From positions 1 through 48,465 of the forward strand of contig CAJFNV010000053.1 in the NCBI GenBank assembly GCA_904395805.1: a stretch of 48,465 nt of DNA. Reading direction: 5' to 3'. A program made the translations under genes and the position numbers. Every line of letters begins with the position of its first letter. Position 1 is the first letter of the stretch. The DNA is from Candidatus Gallispira edinburgensis. GTDB lineage: Bacteria > Bacillota > Clostridia > Lachnospirales > CAG-274. This document shows positions 1-8,012 of this stretch, piece by piece. Under the pieces are notes generated by a model. That model saw nothing but the letters and a program-made list of their open reading frames with translations, was not told the DNA's origin and did no database searches.

Positions 1-164
1 AAGGAATTAACTTGGGATTGAGTTTATTCGTTAAGTTATTTAGTTTTCAATGTTCTAATTTGTTGAAATTCCGCATCGTGGAATTTTAACATACAAGTTA
101 GTAATTACACACCGTGCAATCTCTAACACTTAATTATTTTCGCCATCTCTGTGACAGCTTATTC
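1..164 (-). other. Probable rRNA operon leader, running off the left edge
   Basis: No protein gene is seen here. Read on the minus strand, the stretch near positions 40-57 contains CATTGAAAACTAAATA. This resembles the conserved TTGAAAACTRAA box found in Firmicutes 16S leaders and in 16S-23S spacers. It lies downstream of three strong promoters that point the same way. No 16S 3' end (anti-Shine-Dalgarno region) appears to its right, so a 16S leader is favoured over an internal spacer. The rRNA gene itself would lie outside the window, so the identification is inferred. Confidence 0.55.
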
Positions 165-193
165 ATTCTATCACACCTTCAAGCTTTTGTCAA
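165..193 (-). promoter_or_regulatory. Promoter P3 of a tandem array (TTGACA-17-TAGAAT)
   Basis: The minus strand reads TTGACA at 188-193, a 17-bp spacer and TAGAAT at 165-170. The sequence just upstream (GAAAAAAGTTCTTGACAAA) is also present at promoter P1, so the two look like duplicates. Tandem sigma-A promoters of this strength are typical of rRNA operons. Confidence 0.8.
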
Positions 194-266
194 GAACTTT
201 TTTCATCTTTTTTCAAAGTTTTTTTGAGTTCTCATTTTCGCTGTTTTCTTTGGTTACAGCTTGTTT

Positions 267-295
267 ATTTTAACACAGCTTTTACCATTTGTCAA
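267..295 (-). promoter_or_regulatory. Promoter P2 of a tandem array (TTGACA-17-TAAAAT)
   Basis: The minus strand reads TTGACA at 290-295, a 17-bp spacer and TAAAAT at 267-272. It points left and lies between P1 and P3. It is the middle member of three promoters that share an identical -35 and spacing. Confidence 0.78.
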
Positions 296-360
296 CAGCT
301 TTTTTACATTTTTATCAGCTTTTTTTCAAAGCTGACACAATCAAGATCAAACAACATATA

Positions 361-480
361 TTATCGGAACTCTGTTCCGATTGCCGTGTACCACGGCGGC
401 ATCCCTTCGGACTGCCAATATAACAACCTCCGCTGACGCCTCGGTGACTTTTCGCACAAAATTGAAAGCAAGCTTTCATT
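361..480. repeat. Chain of short hairpins between promoters P1 and P2
   Basis: Consecutive inverted repeats are visible: CGGAAC-tct-GTTCCG (365-379), GCCGTG-tac-CACGGC (383-397) and GGCA...TGCC (398-416). A further small stem follows around 463-478 (GAAAGC/GCTTTC). The style resembles the double-hairpin repeats at 7820-7949, but the sequences do not align closely. No coding sense is apparent. Confidence 0.5.
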
Positions 481-559
481 TCGTTGCTCATAAGTCATAT
501 CATATGTCATAATCCTCTTTTTTATCCGCTTTTTGCTCATCAGCTCAGCGACAAACAAT

Positions 560-588
560 AGTTTATCATAGCTTTTCATCTTTGTCAA
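560..588 (-). promoter_or_regulatory. Promoter P1 of a tandem array (TTGACA-17-TAAACT)
   Basis: The minus strand reads TTGACA at 583-588, a 17-bp spacer and TAAACT at 560-565. This is the furthest upstream of three leftward promoters. It begins about 80 bp beyond the recJ stop codon. Confidence 0.8.
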
Positions 589-668
589 GAACTTTTTTCA
601 GAAATTTTCAAATTTCTTCATTCTTATTTATAAAGGCAGCAAAACACCTCTTTTACTGCCCCATTCAC

Positions 669-2399
669 TTATTTTACCCTTATATCCTTTATCACTAACT
701 GCGGATTTCTGTATCCGTTATACTCATTTACCTCCAGCGCAAATACAGCATCCACATTAACACTTTCTATCATCTGCCCTTCTTTATCCAGGGCTTCTCG
801 CCATATTTCGTAATTATCAAAATCTACCGCTCTTACCCGTCTTTCCCCATTATCCAGCACACAGGATACAATATTTTTATCCTTGCCCACAAATCTTATA
901 TTTTCTGCAGTAACATTCTTTATACCATACAAAGGCTTTTCATTAGCTTTTCCAAAAGGCGCAAGAATATTCAATTCCTCCGCACTTTCAACAGAAACAT
1001 CCTCAAGATCAAGAACAGCCTCCATTCTGAGCACAGGACTCATATCTTCAAGACTTAAACTGCAATTTTCATTAAGCTTTTTTCTCAACTTATCAATATT
1101 CTCTTCATCAATACTCAATCCTGCAGCCATTGTGTGCCCGCCAAACTTAGTCATTAAATTCTTTACTTCATATAACCCCTTAAACATATCATAACTTTCC
1201 ACAGATCTTCCCGAGCCCTTTGCTCCTCTTTCAGCCTTTGTCAGCACGATCGAAGGTCTGCCGTATCTTTCTCTCAGTCTGCCCGCAATTATCCCCGCAA
1301 CACTTTCATGAGTATCCTTATCATAAACAACAATTATTTTATCATTTACTATTGAAGATTTTTCTATATTCTCAGCTATTCTCTCAAGGCACTCCTGAGT
1401 AATGGCTTTTCTTTCCTCATTAAAATCATTCAGCATCACAGCAAGTTCTCTTGCTCTTTTTGTGCTGCCCGTAACAAAAAGCTCCACAGCTATTTTTGCA
1501 CTGTCCAGACGGCCGCTGGCGTTGATACAGGGACCTATTACAAATCCTACACTGTATGAATTTATACTTTTTAATTCTTTAAGTTCTATAAGTGTTTTTA
1601 ACCCTAAATTATTACTGCCGTGATTTATAATTTCCAATCCTCTTGAGGCAATAGCTCTGTTTTCACCTGTCAGATCCACAACATCACATATTGTTGCAAC
1701 TGCCGCAAGCTCGCAGAGTTCATCTTTGTTATCAAGTTTTTTGCCAAGAAAACCATACAAGCCACATATAAAATGATAGCAAAGCCCCCCTGCACACATT
1801 TGTGTATATTCATATCCGCAGTTCTGAATTTTAGCATCCACGACAGCATCTGCGTCAGGCAGAATATCATACTTCACACCGTCTTTTTCTTCAAAAGGCG
1901 GCTCATGATGGTCAAGTATCACCGTTTTCACTCCATGTTTTTTTGCCAGTTCAATTTGTGCTCCTGCAGTAATTCCGTTATCACATGTAATTATAAGCTC
2001 TGCCCCTTCATCAATAAGTCTTTCCACAGCCTTATCATTAAGTCCGTACCCATCCTCAACTCTGTTTGGTATAAAATAATGCACATCGGCACCAAGTCCA
2101 TAAAGTCCCTTGTACATAATTGAAGTACTCATAACTCCATCAGCATCATAATCACCATAAATATATATTTTACTGTTTTTATCAAGAGCCTCTTTTATAA
2201 TATCAAAAGCCTCTTTAACCCCCGATAGATCGGTTATGTTCTGAAAAGCAAAAGAATCCACATCTATATACCTTTTTAATTCGTCTCTGTTTCTTATTTT
2301 TCTGTTATACAGAGCATAAGCAAGAGGTTTTCTGACACCGTAAAACCTCACAAGATCACCGGCATCAACACTGCATTTTTTAATACGCCACTTTAACAT
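669..2399 (-). CDS. recJ: Single-stranded-DNA-specific exonuclease RecJ
   Basis: RecJ is the 5'-to-3' single-strand DNA exonuclease of recombination and mismatch/base-excision repair, acting in the cytoplasm on nucleoid DNA. The 576-residue protein carries the DHH phosphoesterase motifs: DYDADG (83-88), CDNG (139-142) and the signature DHH (163-165). The CINASGRLDSA segment follows, then the DHHA1 GGH motif (FGGHTMAAG) in the C-terminal half and a final OB-like domain. The length suits a compact Firmicutes RecJ. The start at 2399 (MLKWRIKK) is chosen because AAGGAG lies a few bases upstream; a longer in-frame extension would run back through the secF terminator hairpin. It follows secF in the same direction but is separated by that terminator. 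Confidence 0.95.
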   Translation of the reverse strand: MLKWRIKKCSVDAGDLVRFYGVRKPLAYALYNRKIRNRDELKRYIDVDSFAFQNITDLSGVKEAFDIIKEALDKNSKIYIYGDYDADGVMSTSIMYKGLYGLGADVHYFIPNRVEDGYGLNDKAVERLIDEGAELIITCDNGITAGAQIELAKKHGVKTVILDHHEPPFEEKDGVKYDILPDADAVVDAKIQNCGYEYTQMCAGGLCYHFICGLYGFLGKKLDNKDELCELAAVATICDVVDLTGENRAIASRGLEIINHGSNNLGLKTLIELKELKSINSYSVGFVIGPCINASGRLDSAKIAVELFVTGSTKRARELAVMLNDFNEERKAITQECLERIAENIEKSSIVNDKIIVVYDKDTHESVAGIIAGRLRERYGRPSIVLTKAERGAKGSGRSVESYDMFKGLYEVKNLMTKFGGHTMAAGLSIDEENIDKLRKKLNENCSLSLEDMSPVLRMEAVLDLEDVSVESAEELNILAPFGKANEKPLYGIKNVTAENIRFVGKDKNIVSCVLDNGERRVRAVDFDNYEIWREALDKEGQMIESVNVDAVFALEVNEYNGYRNPQLVIKDIRVK

Positions 2400-2410
2400 A
2401 TAAAACTCCT

Positions 2411-2435
2411 TAAAAAAGGCTGCCAAAAGGCAGCC
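2411..2435 (-). terminator. Intrinsic terminator after secF, abutting the recJ ribosome site
   Basis: On the minus strand GGCTGCC (2429-2435), a four-base TTTT loop and GGCAGCC (2418-2424) are followed at once by a run of T. The recJ Shine-Dalgarno AAGGAG begins directly after the T run, so read-through would control recJ unless it has its own promoter. Confidence 0.85.
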
Positions 2436-2451
2436 ATAATTTAAAACATTA

Positions 2452-3354
2452 TTACTTTTTACCAAGCTTAGCCTGTTTTCTCTTAAATTCAGCAGTTGAC
2501 ATCATGTACCAGAGATTGCCTGATATAAATACTGAAGAGTAAGCACCGCATACTATACCTACAGCAATAGGAAGAGCAAACTGCTTAATTGAGTCAACAC
2601 CCCAGATATAAAGAGCTGCTACAGTAAAGAATGTGGTAAGAGAAGTAAATATTGATCTTGTAAGAGTCTGAGTAACAGATGAATCTACAAGAGCCTCAAA
2701 ATTATTTCTTCCTATGATCTTTCTGTTTTCTCTTAATCTGTCAAATATAACTATTGTAGCATTAATTGAATAACCAAGTATTGTAAGTACAACTGCAATA
2801 TAGTTATTGTTAAAAGGAATTCTGAACAAAGCATAACTTCCTGTAACTATAAGAGCATCATGACAAAGAGCCAGAACAGCACTTGCACCAATATTAAAGT
2901 TCTTAAATCTTAAGCTTACATAAATAAGCATACATATACATGCAAGAGCAATTGAAATAACAGAATTCTTCTTCATTTCAGCACTTATTGTACCACTTAC
3001 ATCCTGAATAGTAAAGCTGTCATTTTCAATACCATACTTTTCCTTTAAGGCATCCTGAACAGCATTTCTTGTTTCCATATCAAGAGACTTAGTCTTTATG
3101 ATCTTACTTGTTCCCTCTAATGACTGTATCTGTGCAGGAGCTTCTCCCGTTACATCCTGAACGATCCGAGATACCTCATCATCCGTTACCTCTGTGCCAA
3201 GATCGACCTGAATTGATGTACCGCCTGTAAACTGTATATCATAATTAAAGGCACCGTTACCCTTAACTGAATTAAAGATCATAGCAGCAAAGCCGATAAG
3301 GATAACAACGATAGATATAGCCATATATATTTTTCTATATTTAACGATTTTCAT
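2452..3354 (-). CDS. secF: Protein translocase subunit SecF
   Basis: SecF pairs with SecD in the inner membrane and uses the proton-motive force to help pull secreted proteins out of the SecYEG channel. The 300-residue protein has an N-terminal membrane segment (about 9-28) and an extracytoplasmic P1-type domain containing FTGGTSIQVDLG. Five further hydrophobic segments begin near NSVISIALACICMLIYV, and the conserved FDRLREN lies between them. The start at 3354 (MKIVKYRKIY) has GGAGG eight bases upstream, overlapping the end of secD; an upstream extension would lack membrane-start character. It sits 13 bp after secD, in the usual separate-gene arrangement, and is followed by a terminator. Confidence 0.96.
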   Translation of the reverse strand: MKIVKYRKIYMAISIVVILIGFAAMIFNSVKGNGAFNYDIQFTGGTSIQVDLGTEVTDDEVSRIVQDVTGEAPAQIQSLEGTSKIIKTKSLDMETRNAVQDALKEKYGIENDSFTIQDVSGTISAEMKKNSVISIALACICMLIYVSLRFKNFNIGASAVLALCHDALIVTGSYALFRIPFNNNYIAVVLTILGYSINATIVIFDRLRENRKIIGRNNFEALVDSSVTQTLTRSIFTSLTTFFTVAALYIWGVDSIKQFALPIAVGIVCGAYSSVFISGNLWYMMSTAEFKRKQAKLGKK

Positions 3355-3367
3355 AACATTAACCTCC

Positions 3368-4795
3368 TTACTTGCCGCCGTAGAGCTTAGGGCTCTTAAT
3401 ACCAATATTCACACACAAATTAAGAAGAATTCTTGTAACAACAAGAGCTGAGAACATTGAAACAACAATACTTAAAATAAGTGTCTGTGCAAATCCCTTA
3501 ATAGGACCTGTACCAAGCCATAAAAGAACAGCACAAGCAATAAGGGTAGTAATATTACCGTCAAGGATAGCTGACAGAGCTCTGTCAAAACCATTATGTA
3601 TAGCAGTCTTTACAGACTTACCTGCTCTGATCTCTTCCTTGATTCTTTCAAAAACAATAACGTTTGCGTCTACCGCCATACCGATACCAAGCACAATACC
3701 TGCAACACCCGGCAGTGTAAGACTTATACCAAACAAACTTAAAACAATTATATTAATAGCTGTATATCCAACAAGAGCAATGTCAGCAAGTAAGCCCGGT
3801 ACTCTGTAAACAATAAGCATGAACAAAAGTACAAGGATTACACCAACCGCACCTGCCTTAACTGATGTAGACAATGAATCCGCACCAAGTCTTGCACCTA
3901 CAGCATTGTATTCAAGAGCTCTTAAGCTGAAAGGAAGAGAACCGGATCTGATCTTAGCTGCCAGATCTTCTGCACTTTCAGCGTCAAAATCGCCTGTGAT
4001 AACAGCATTGCCGTCTGTTATAGCCTGATTAACTGTAGGAGCTGAAATAAGCATATCATCCATATATATACCTATCTGCTTACCTATATTATTCTGAGTT
4101 GCAGTTGCAAAGGCCTGTCTGCCCGCTTCGTCAAATGTAAGAGTAACAACAACTGTATTATTCTGATATGCCTTGTCCGCATCAGCAACATTAGTACCGT
4201 CAACAAGTACTTCACCCGGTGTACCATCATCATTCATTGCCCTGAATGTAAGGTGTGCTGCCTCACCGATTTCCTCAACAACAGCTGCAGCGTCCTCAAC
4301 GCCCGGAATTTCAACTCTTATTTTGTTTGTACCTTCCTGTGAAACCTCTGCATCATAGTATCCCTTGTACTCAACTCTCTGCTGAAGCATTGAAATAGCA
4401 GCAGCCATTTCATCATCAGAAGGTGTTACACCTTCTTCGGGACCGTATACTATGTAAACGCCTCCCTTTAAGTCAAGACCAAGCTTAATGTTTTTGTAAC
4501 CACCGTAGCCGATTCTTTCCTCAGTGGTAGTTTCAGTAGCAGATTCACTTTCTGAAGTTTCCCCTTCTGCAGAAGTTGCGGCCTCAGTTGTTGCAATAGG
4601 AACAATCTGCGCACTTCCGTTTTCGTCAGTTACAAGTTCGCCGTTTTCATCAGTCATAAGCTCAAACTGAGGCTCATCATCTGATGATGCACTGTCAGTG
4701 CTCGGAACATTACCTACGCCCAGTAATGCCACAGCGGTAAGGGCTGCAATTGCTATAAGCACTAACAAAAGAATAAAAACATTCTTACCTTTCAT
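3368..4795 (-). CDS. secD: Protein translocase subunit SecD
   Basis: SecD is the larger partner of SecF in the membrane complex that assists Sec-dependent export. The 475-residue protein has an N-terminal membrane segment (about 7-28). An acidic, Ser/Thr/Glu-rich stretch (about 33-92) is an unusually long low-complexity spacer. The conserved LGLDLKGGVYIVYG motif and extracytoplasmic P1 region follow. Five C-terminal membrane segments include GIGMAVDANVIVFERIKEE, a SecD/RND signature. The start has AAGGAGGAAAG in front. The gene has its own consensus promoter (4828-4856), so secDF need not depend on the upstream scfB transcript. Confidence 0.96.
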   Translation of the reverse strand: MKGKNVFILLLVLIAIAALTAVALLGVGNVPSTDSASSDDEPQFELMTDENGELVTDENGSAQIVPIATTEAATSAEGETSESESATETTTEERIGYGGYKNIKLGLDLKGGVYIVYGPEEGVTPSDDEMAAAISMLQQRVEYKGYYDAEVSQEGTNKIRVEIPGVEDAAAVVEEIGEAAHLTFRAMNDDGTPGEVLVDGTNVADADKAYQNNTVVVTLTFDEAGRQAFATATQNNIGKQIGIYMDDMLISAPTVNQAITDGNAVITGDFDAESAEDLAAKIRSGSLPFSLRALEYNAVGARLGADSLSTSVKAGAVGVILVLLFMLIVYRVPGLLADIALVGYTAINIIVLSLFGISLTLPGVAGIVLGIGMAVDANVIVFERIKEEIRAGKSVKTAIHNGFDRALSAILDGNITTLIACAVLLWLGTGPIKGFAQTLILSIVVSMFSALVVTRILLNLCVNIGIKSPKLYGGK

Positions 4796-4827
4796 TTATC
4801 TTTCCTCCTTAAAAAATGTCTAAAAAT

Positions 4828-4856
4828 ATTATAGTATTAAGGCAAAAATATGTCAA
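4828..4856 (-). promoter_or_regulatory. Promoter of secD-secF, perfect consensus
   Basis: The minus strand reads TTGACA (4851-4856), a 17-bp spacer and TATAAT (4828-4833), an exact sigma-A consensus. It lies 33 bp ahead of secD and beyond the end of scfB. Confidence 0.88.
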
Positions 4857-4891
4857 TATTTTTTTCATTTTACATACATATCCTTAACAGT

Positions 4892-6247
4892 TTATTCTTC
4901 ATTTTCTACTGCTTTGATCATAATTGCACACTCAATTCTCTTTTTCTGCATTTCGCACCCGATTTCATAAGGTGTAATAAGGTCTCCGTGAGAATTGTAT
5001 GAATTAGCAACACAGCCGCCGCTGCAGTAAAACTTAGCCCAGCAATTCTGACAGACAGGCTTGTTGTAAACATTGCACTGTTCAAAATCTTTTCTTATAT
5101 CAGTATTCACAACACCCGTGTCTACGGTACCCATTTTAAACTGCTCCTGTCCCACAAACTGATGGCATGGATACAGATCTCCCGTAGGAGTGACCGCAAG
5201 ATACTCTGTACCGGAACCGCAGCCCACAAGTCTCTTTGTAACACAAGGTCCACCTGTAAGGTCTATCATAAAATGGAAGAAATTAAACCACTTGCCTTCT
5301 TTTCTTCTCTTTATAATATCCTTTGCAAGTCTTTCATACTCTTCAAATATTACAGGAAGATCCTCTTCCTGTATAGCATAGTCCTCACTTGGATCAGCCA
5401 CAACAGGCTCCACGGATATCTGCTTAAATCCCAGATCAGCAAGATGAAGGACATCCTTTCCGAAATCAAGATTATGTCTTGTAAAGGTACCTCTTACATA
5501 ATAATCTGTCTGATTTCTGCTTTCGGCAAGCTTCTGAAATTTAGGAACAATGTTGTCATAAGAGCCCTGTCCTCCCGCTCTTGGTCTCATTCTGTCATGT
5601 ACTTCCTTGCGTCCGTCAATACTCAGCACAACATTGTGCATATTTTCATTTATGTATTCCATAATATCGTCATTTAAAAGAATACCGTTCGTTGTAATAG
5701 TAAATCTGAAATTCTTGCCATTATCCTTTTCAATACTTCTGGCATATTCCACAATACCCTTAACAACATCAAAATTCATTAAAGGCTCACCGCCGAAAAA
5801 GTCCACTTCAAGATTTTTTCTCTTGCCTGATGCCTTAATAAGAAAATCAATTGCCTTCTTACCAACTTCAAGGCTCATTAATTCTCTCTTGCCATGATAT
5901 TCTCCCTCTTCCGCAAAGCAGTACTTACACTTTAAATTGCAGTCATGGGCAATATGCAGACACAGCGCCTTAACAACAGGGTCACGTCTTTCTATAAGAG
6001 GTATAACTTCCTTATAAATATCCTCTGTATAAAGAAGCTTTTCATTTTCAAGTTCCTTTATTTCACCATATGCCTCTTTTACAGCATCAGCTGAATACTT
6101 CTCCTTAAGCTTCGATATAATCTCATCCAGAGGCAGTTCTTTATAAAAATCCAATATATCATAAACGATCTCATCAACCACGTGTACAGCACCGCTGTTT
6201 ACATCAAGTACAATAAAAAGACCGTTCATACTATACTTATGTATCAT
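4892..6247 (-). CDS. scfB: SCIFF peptide maturase, radical SAM/SPASM thioether-forming enzyme
   Basis: This family (CteB-like) installs thioether crosslinks between cysteines and other residues of the SCIFF precursor, using S-adenosylmethionine and [4Fe-4S] clusters. The 451-residue protein opens with MIHKYSMNG and a precursor-recognition-like region (about 1-90). The radical SAM core follows with CNLKCKYC (Cys103, Cys107, Cys110). A Cys-rich SPASM region near the C-terminus contains CGSGTEYLAV, DLYPCHQF, CNVYNKPVCQNCW, CSGGC and IGCEMQ, which could hold the auxiliary clusters. The ATG at 6247 is preferred over an in-frame GTG nine bases earlier because AAAGGTG is correctly spaced from it. 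It lies 109 bp after scfA, with two hairpins in between. Confidence 0.95.
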   Translation of the reverse strand: MIHKYSMNGLFIVLDVNSGAVHVVDEIVYDILDFYKELPLDEIISKLKEKYSADAVKEAYGEIKELENEKLLYTEDIYKEVIPLIERRDPVVKALCLHIAHDCNLKCKYCFAEEGEYHGKRELMSLEVGKKAIDFLIKASGKRKNLEVDFFGGEPLMNFDVVKGIVEYARSIEKDNGKNFRFTITTNGILLNDDIMEYINENMHNVVLSIDGRKEVHDRMRPRAGGQGSYDNIVPKFQKLAESRNQTDYYVRGTFTRHNLDFGKDVLHLADLGFKQISVEPVVADPSEDYAIQEEDLPVIFEEYERLAKDIIKRRKEGKWFNFFHFMIDLTGGPCVTKRLVGCGSGTEYLAVTPTGDLYPCHQFVGQEQFKMGTVDTGVVNTDIRKDFEQCNVYNKPVCQNCWAKFYCSGGCVANSYNSHGDLITPYEIGCEMQKKRIECAIMIKAVENEE

Positions 6248-6283
6248 AATATTCACCTTTCATAATTTGTACGCAAAAATTAA

Positions 6284-6342
6284 GCTAAGCAATTAATTGC
6301 TTAGCCTCAAATCCCTTTAAAGGTGCCGGTATTAACGGCACC
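6284..6342 (-). terminator. Two hairpins between scfA and scfB, candidate partial terminator
   Basis: Read on the minus strand, a first stem GGTGCCG/CGGCACC (6322-6342) is followed by a perfect 22-base palindrome (6284-6305) and then TTAATTTTT. The T run after the second stem is short. This suits partial termination or mRNA protection, which would give more precursor than enzyme. The effect is inferred. Confidence 0.6.
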
Positions 6343-6356
6343 CGAAAAAGCTTAAA

Positions 6357-6497
6357 TTATCTGTTTTCACAAGCCTGGTTAGCTACTGTACAAGAAGTCT
6401 TGCAAGCTGACTGGCAAGAAGTCTGGCATTCACCACAGCCACCCTTTGCAACAGTGTTCTGGAGTAACTTTGTGTTTAAAGTCTTAACATGCTTCAT
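6357..6497 (-). CDS. scfA: SCIFF family (six Cys in forty-five residues) ranthipeptide precursor
   Basis: This 46-residue peptide is the substrate of the maturase encoded next to it. The N-terminal leader reads MKHVKTLNTKLLQNT and the core holds six cysteines in the spacing GCGEC..SC..AC..SC.....AC. This is the hallmark of the SCIFF family, which is near-universal in Clostridia and whose role is still debated (signalling or quorum-like functions have been proposed). The ATG at 6497 has GGAGGATATT upstream; a longer reading frame runs back through the promoter. A TATAAT -10 element lies at 6531-6536. The stop precedes a hairpin pair that separates it from scfB. Confidence 0.96.
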   Translation of the reverse strand: MKHVKTLNTKLLQNTVAKGGCGECQTSCQSACKTSCTVANQACENR

Positions 6498-6530
6498 TTT
6501 AATATCCTCCTTCAAAATTAACTTAGGGGT

Positions 6531-6559
6531 ATTATAACACATAATGGCAAATTATGCAA
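6531..6559 (-). promoter_or_regulatory. Probable promoter of scfA-scfB
   Basis: TATAAT on the minus strand at 6531-6536 sits about 34 bp before the scfA start. With a 17-bp spacer the -35 would be TTGCAT (6554-6559), a weak match, so an activator or an alternative -35 is possible. Confidence 0.55.
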
Positions 6560-6599
6560 TAGGGTATTGTTGCACAAAAAAGAAGCAAAAATTCATTTA

Positions 6600-6628
6600 T
6601 TGAATATGCTGACAAATTATGCTATAAT
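6600..6628 (+). promoter_or_regulatory. Promoter of azlC-azlD
   Basis: The plus strand reads TTGAAT (6600-6605), a 17-bp spacer and TATAAT (6623-6628), 31 bp ahead of azlC. It diverges from the scfA promoter with about 40 bp between their -35 boxes. Confidence 0.7.
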
Positions 6629-6659
6629 TAATTGTTTTTATTTAACGGAGGGAAAAACA

Positions 6660-7379
6660 ATGCACACCAAAGCACATAAACTTAAAAGAGCCTTTTTATC
6701 AGCCTTCCCCTACACTATACCTATATTTGCGGGATTCTGGTTTTTAGGCATTACATACGGTATTTATATGAATGTATCAGGCTTCAACGTCTGGTATACT
6801 CTTTTAATGAGTGTCACAATATTTGCAGGCTCAATAGAATTTGTAACTGTAAATATGCTTTTAAGTCCCTTTAATCCCCTGCAGGCACTTTTTATGACCC
6901 TTATGATAAATGCCAGACATCTTTTTTACGGACTTTCAATGCTCGATAAGTATAACGGCACAGGCTTAAAAAAGCTTTATCTTATTTTCGGAATGTGTGA
7001 TGAAAGCTTTTCAATTAACTACACTGCAGAAATTCCCGAAGGTGTGGACAAAGGCTGGTTTATGTTTTTTGTTACACTTCTCAATCATGTTTACTGGGTA
7101 ACGGGAGCGGTTCTCGGCAGCCTGTTCGGTTCTTTAATACAATTCAACACAGAGGGACTTGACTTTGTAATGACAGCCATGTTTATTGTCATATTTATGG
7201 ACCAGTGGCTTAAAGAAAAAAATCACATAAGCTCTCTTTTGGGCTTAGGTGTTTCACTTATATGCCTTATTATTTTCGGTGCCGATAATTTCATTATTCC
7301 CTCAATGTTTGCACTGCTGGGAATTCTCACATTGCTGAGAAAACCTCTTGAAAAACAGGAAAAGGAGGAAGCACAATGA
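6660..7379 (+). CDS. azlC: AzlC family branched-chain amino-acid exporter, large subunit
   Basis: AzlC and AzlD together form an inner-membrane exporter; the Bacillus subtilis pair confers azaleucine resistance and related pairs export branched-chain amino acids. The 239-residue protein is hydrophobic throughout. It has family segments [19 protein letters not shown] near the start, [11 protein letters not shown], and the conserved [14 protein letters not shown] region. The start at 6660 ([10 protein letters not shown]) has GGAGGG in front; upstream in-frame codons lie within the promoter and lack family similarity. The stop codon overlaps the azlD start by four bases (ATGA), so the two are translationally coupled. 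Actual substrates cannot be read from the sequence. Confidence 0.92.
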   Translation: MHTKAHKLKRAFLSAFPYTIPIFAGFWFLGITYGIYMNVSGFNVWYTLLMSVTIFAGSIEFVTVNMLLSPFNPLQALFMTLMINARHLFYGLSMLDKYNGTGLKKLYLIFGMCDESFSINYTAEIPEGVDKGWFMFFVTLLNHVYWVTGAVLGSLFGSLIQFNTEGLDFVMTAMFIVIFMDQWLKEKNHISSLLGLGVSLICLIIFGADNFIIPSMFALLGILTLLRKPLEKQEKEEAQ

Positions 7380-7702
7380 CATTTACACAACAAATCATAA
7401 CAATTGCAATGGTGGTCCTTGGAACAATGATCACACGTTTTCTGCCCTTCATTGTTTTCCCTGCAAATAAACCAACACCAAAATATATACAGTATTTAGG
7501 CAGAGTCCTCACCTCTGCCGTGTTCGGACTTCTTGTAATATACTGCTTAAAAAATGTCAGCATTTTTACTGGCAGCCACGGCATTCCCGAAGCAATTTCA
7601 ATTGCTTTTGTAATTCTTCTCCACCTTTGGAAAAGACAAATGCTTATATCAATAGCATGTGGTACAATATGCTATATGCTCCTTGTTCAGTTTATATTTT
7701 AA
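7376..7702 (+). CDS. azlD: AzlD family branched-chain amino-acid exporter, small subunit
   Basis: This 108-residue membrane protein is the small partner of AzlC. Four hydrophobic stretches are visible (about 7-30, 42-62, 72-87 and 92-107). The family motif TRFLPFIVF is present at about 20-28 and [14 protein letters not shown] at about 45-58. The ATG overlaps the azlC stop. A GGAGG-like site (AAAGGAGGAAG) lies within the end of azlC. No clear terminator follows; the next 480 bases are repeat-rich and non-coding. Confidence 0.9.
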   Translation: MTFTQQIITIAMVVLGTMITRFLPFIVFPANKPTPKYIQYLGRVLTSAVFGLLVIYCLKNVSIFTGSHGIPEAISIAFVILLHLWKRQMLISIACGTICYMLLVQFIF

Positions 7703-7819
7703 GCAAAGTGAGAAGTTAGAGATATTTCAAAATTCAGCTAAGTTAAAATTTGAAGGAATGAGGAGTTTTAAACTAATTTTTAAATCCACAAAACAAAGAC
7801 TCCCTTTCTTAAAGAGCTT
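7703..7819. other. Non-coding spacer after azlD
   Basis: This AT-rich tract has no gene and no obvious terminator. It leads into the hairpin repeats that begin at 7820. Short reading frames here have no ribosome site. Confidence 0.6.
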
Positions 7820-7949
7820 CAACACTTTCAGCTCCGCTGAAAGCCAGCCCTTCGGGCTGTCCGATAAATCTTTCGGTGCAATTTCAACACTTTCGCCTTT
7901 GGCGAAAGCCACACTTACGGTGTGTCCGCATACTTATTGCGATGCAAAA
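7820..7949 (+). repeat. Two tandem 65-bp double-hairpin repeat units
   Basis: Units at 7820-7884 and 7885-7949 share one plan: CAACACTTTC, stem 1 (AGC/GCT or GCC/GGC), GAAAGCC, stem 2 (AGCCC-ttc-GGGCT or ACAC-ttac-GGTGT), then GTCCG.ATA and a CGGTGCA or CGATGCA tail. A third unit lies at 32592-32656. The stems keep pairing while their bases change, which indicates selection or amplification at the RNA or DNA structure level. Confidence 0.8.
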
Positions 7950-8012
7950 GTCGTATTCTCACAGTAATCCCTATCAAAGTTTAGCCCGTAAGGCGTGCCT
8001 CCCTTGCCTAAA

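Noticed and set aside
224..588. Two small overlapping reading frames (about 70 and 75 codons) left of recJ
   Set aside because: They run over the tandem promoters and hairpins, have no ribosome site and no recognisable protein features.
7820..7949. Possible CRISPR array
   Set aside because: Only two tandem units, no spacer-length alternation, no cas genes in the window, and each unit is a pair of hairpins.
7727..7967. Short frames over the 65-bp repeats
   Set aside because: They only reflect the absence of stop codons in the hairpin repeats; neither has a ribosome site.
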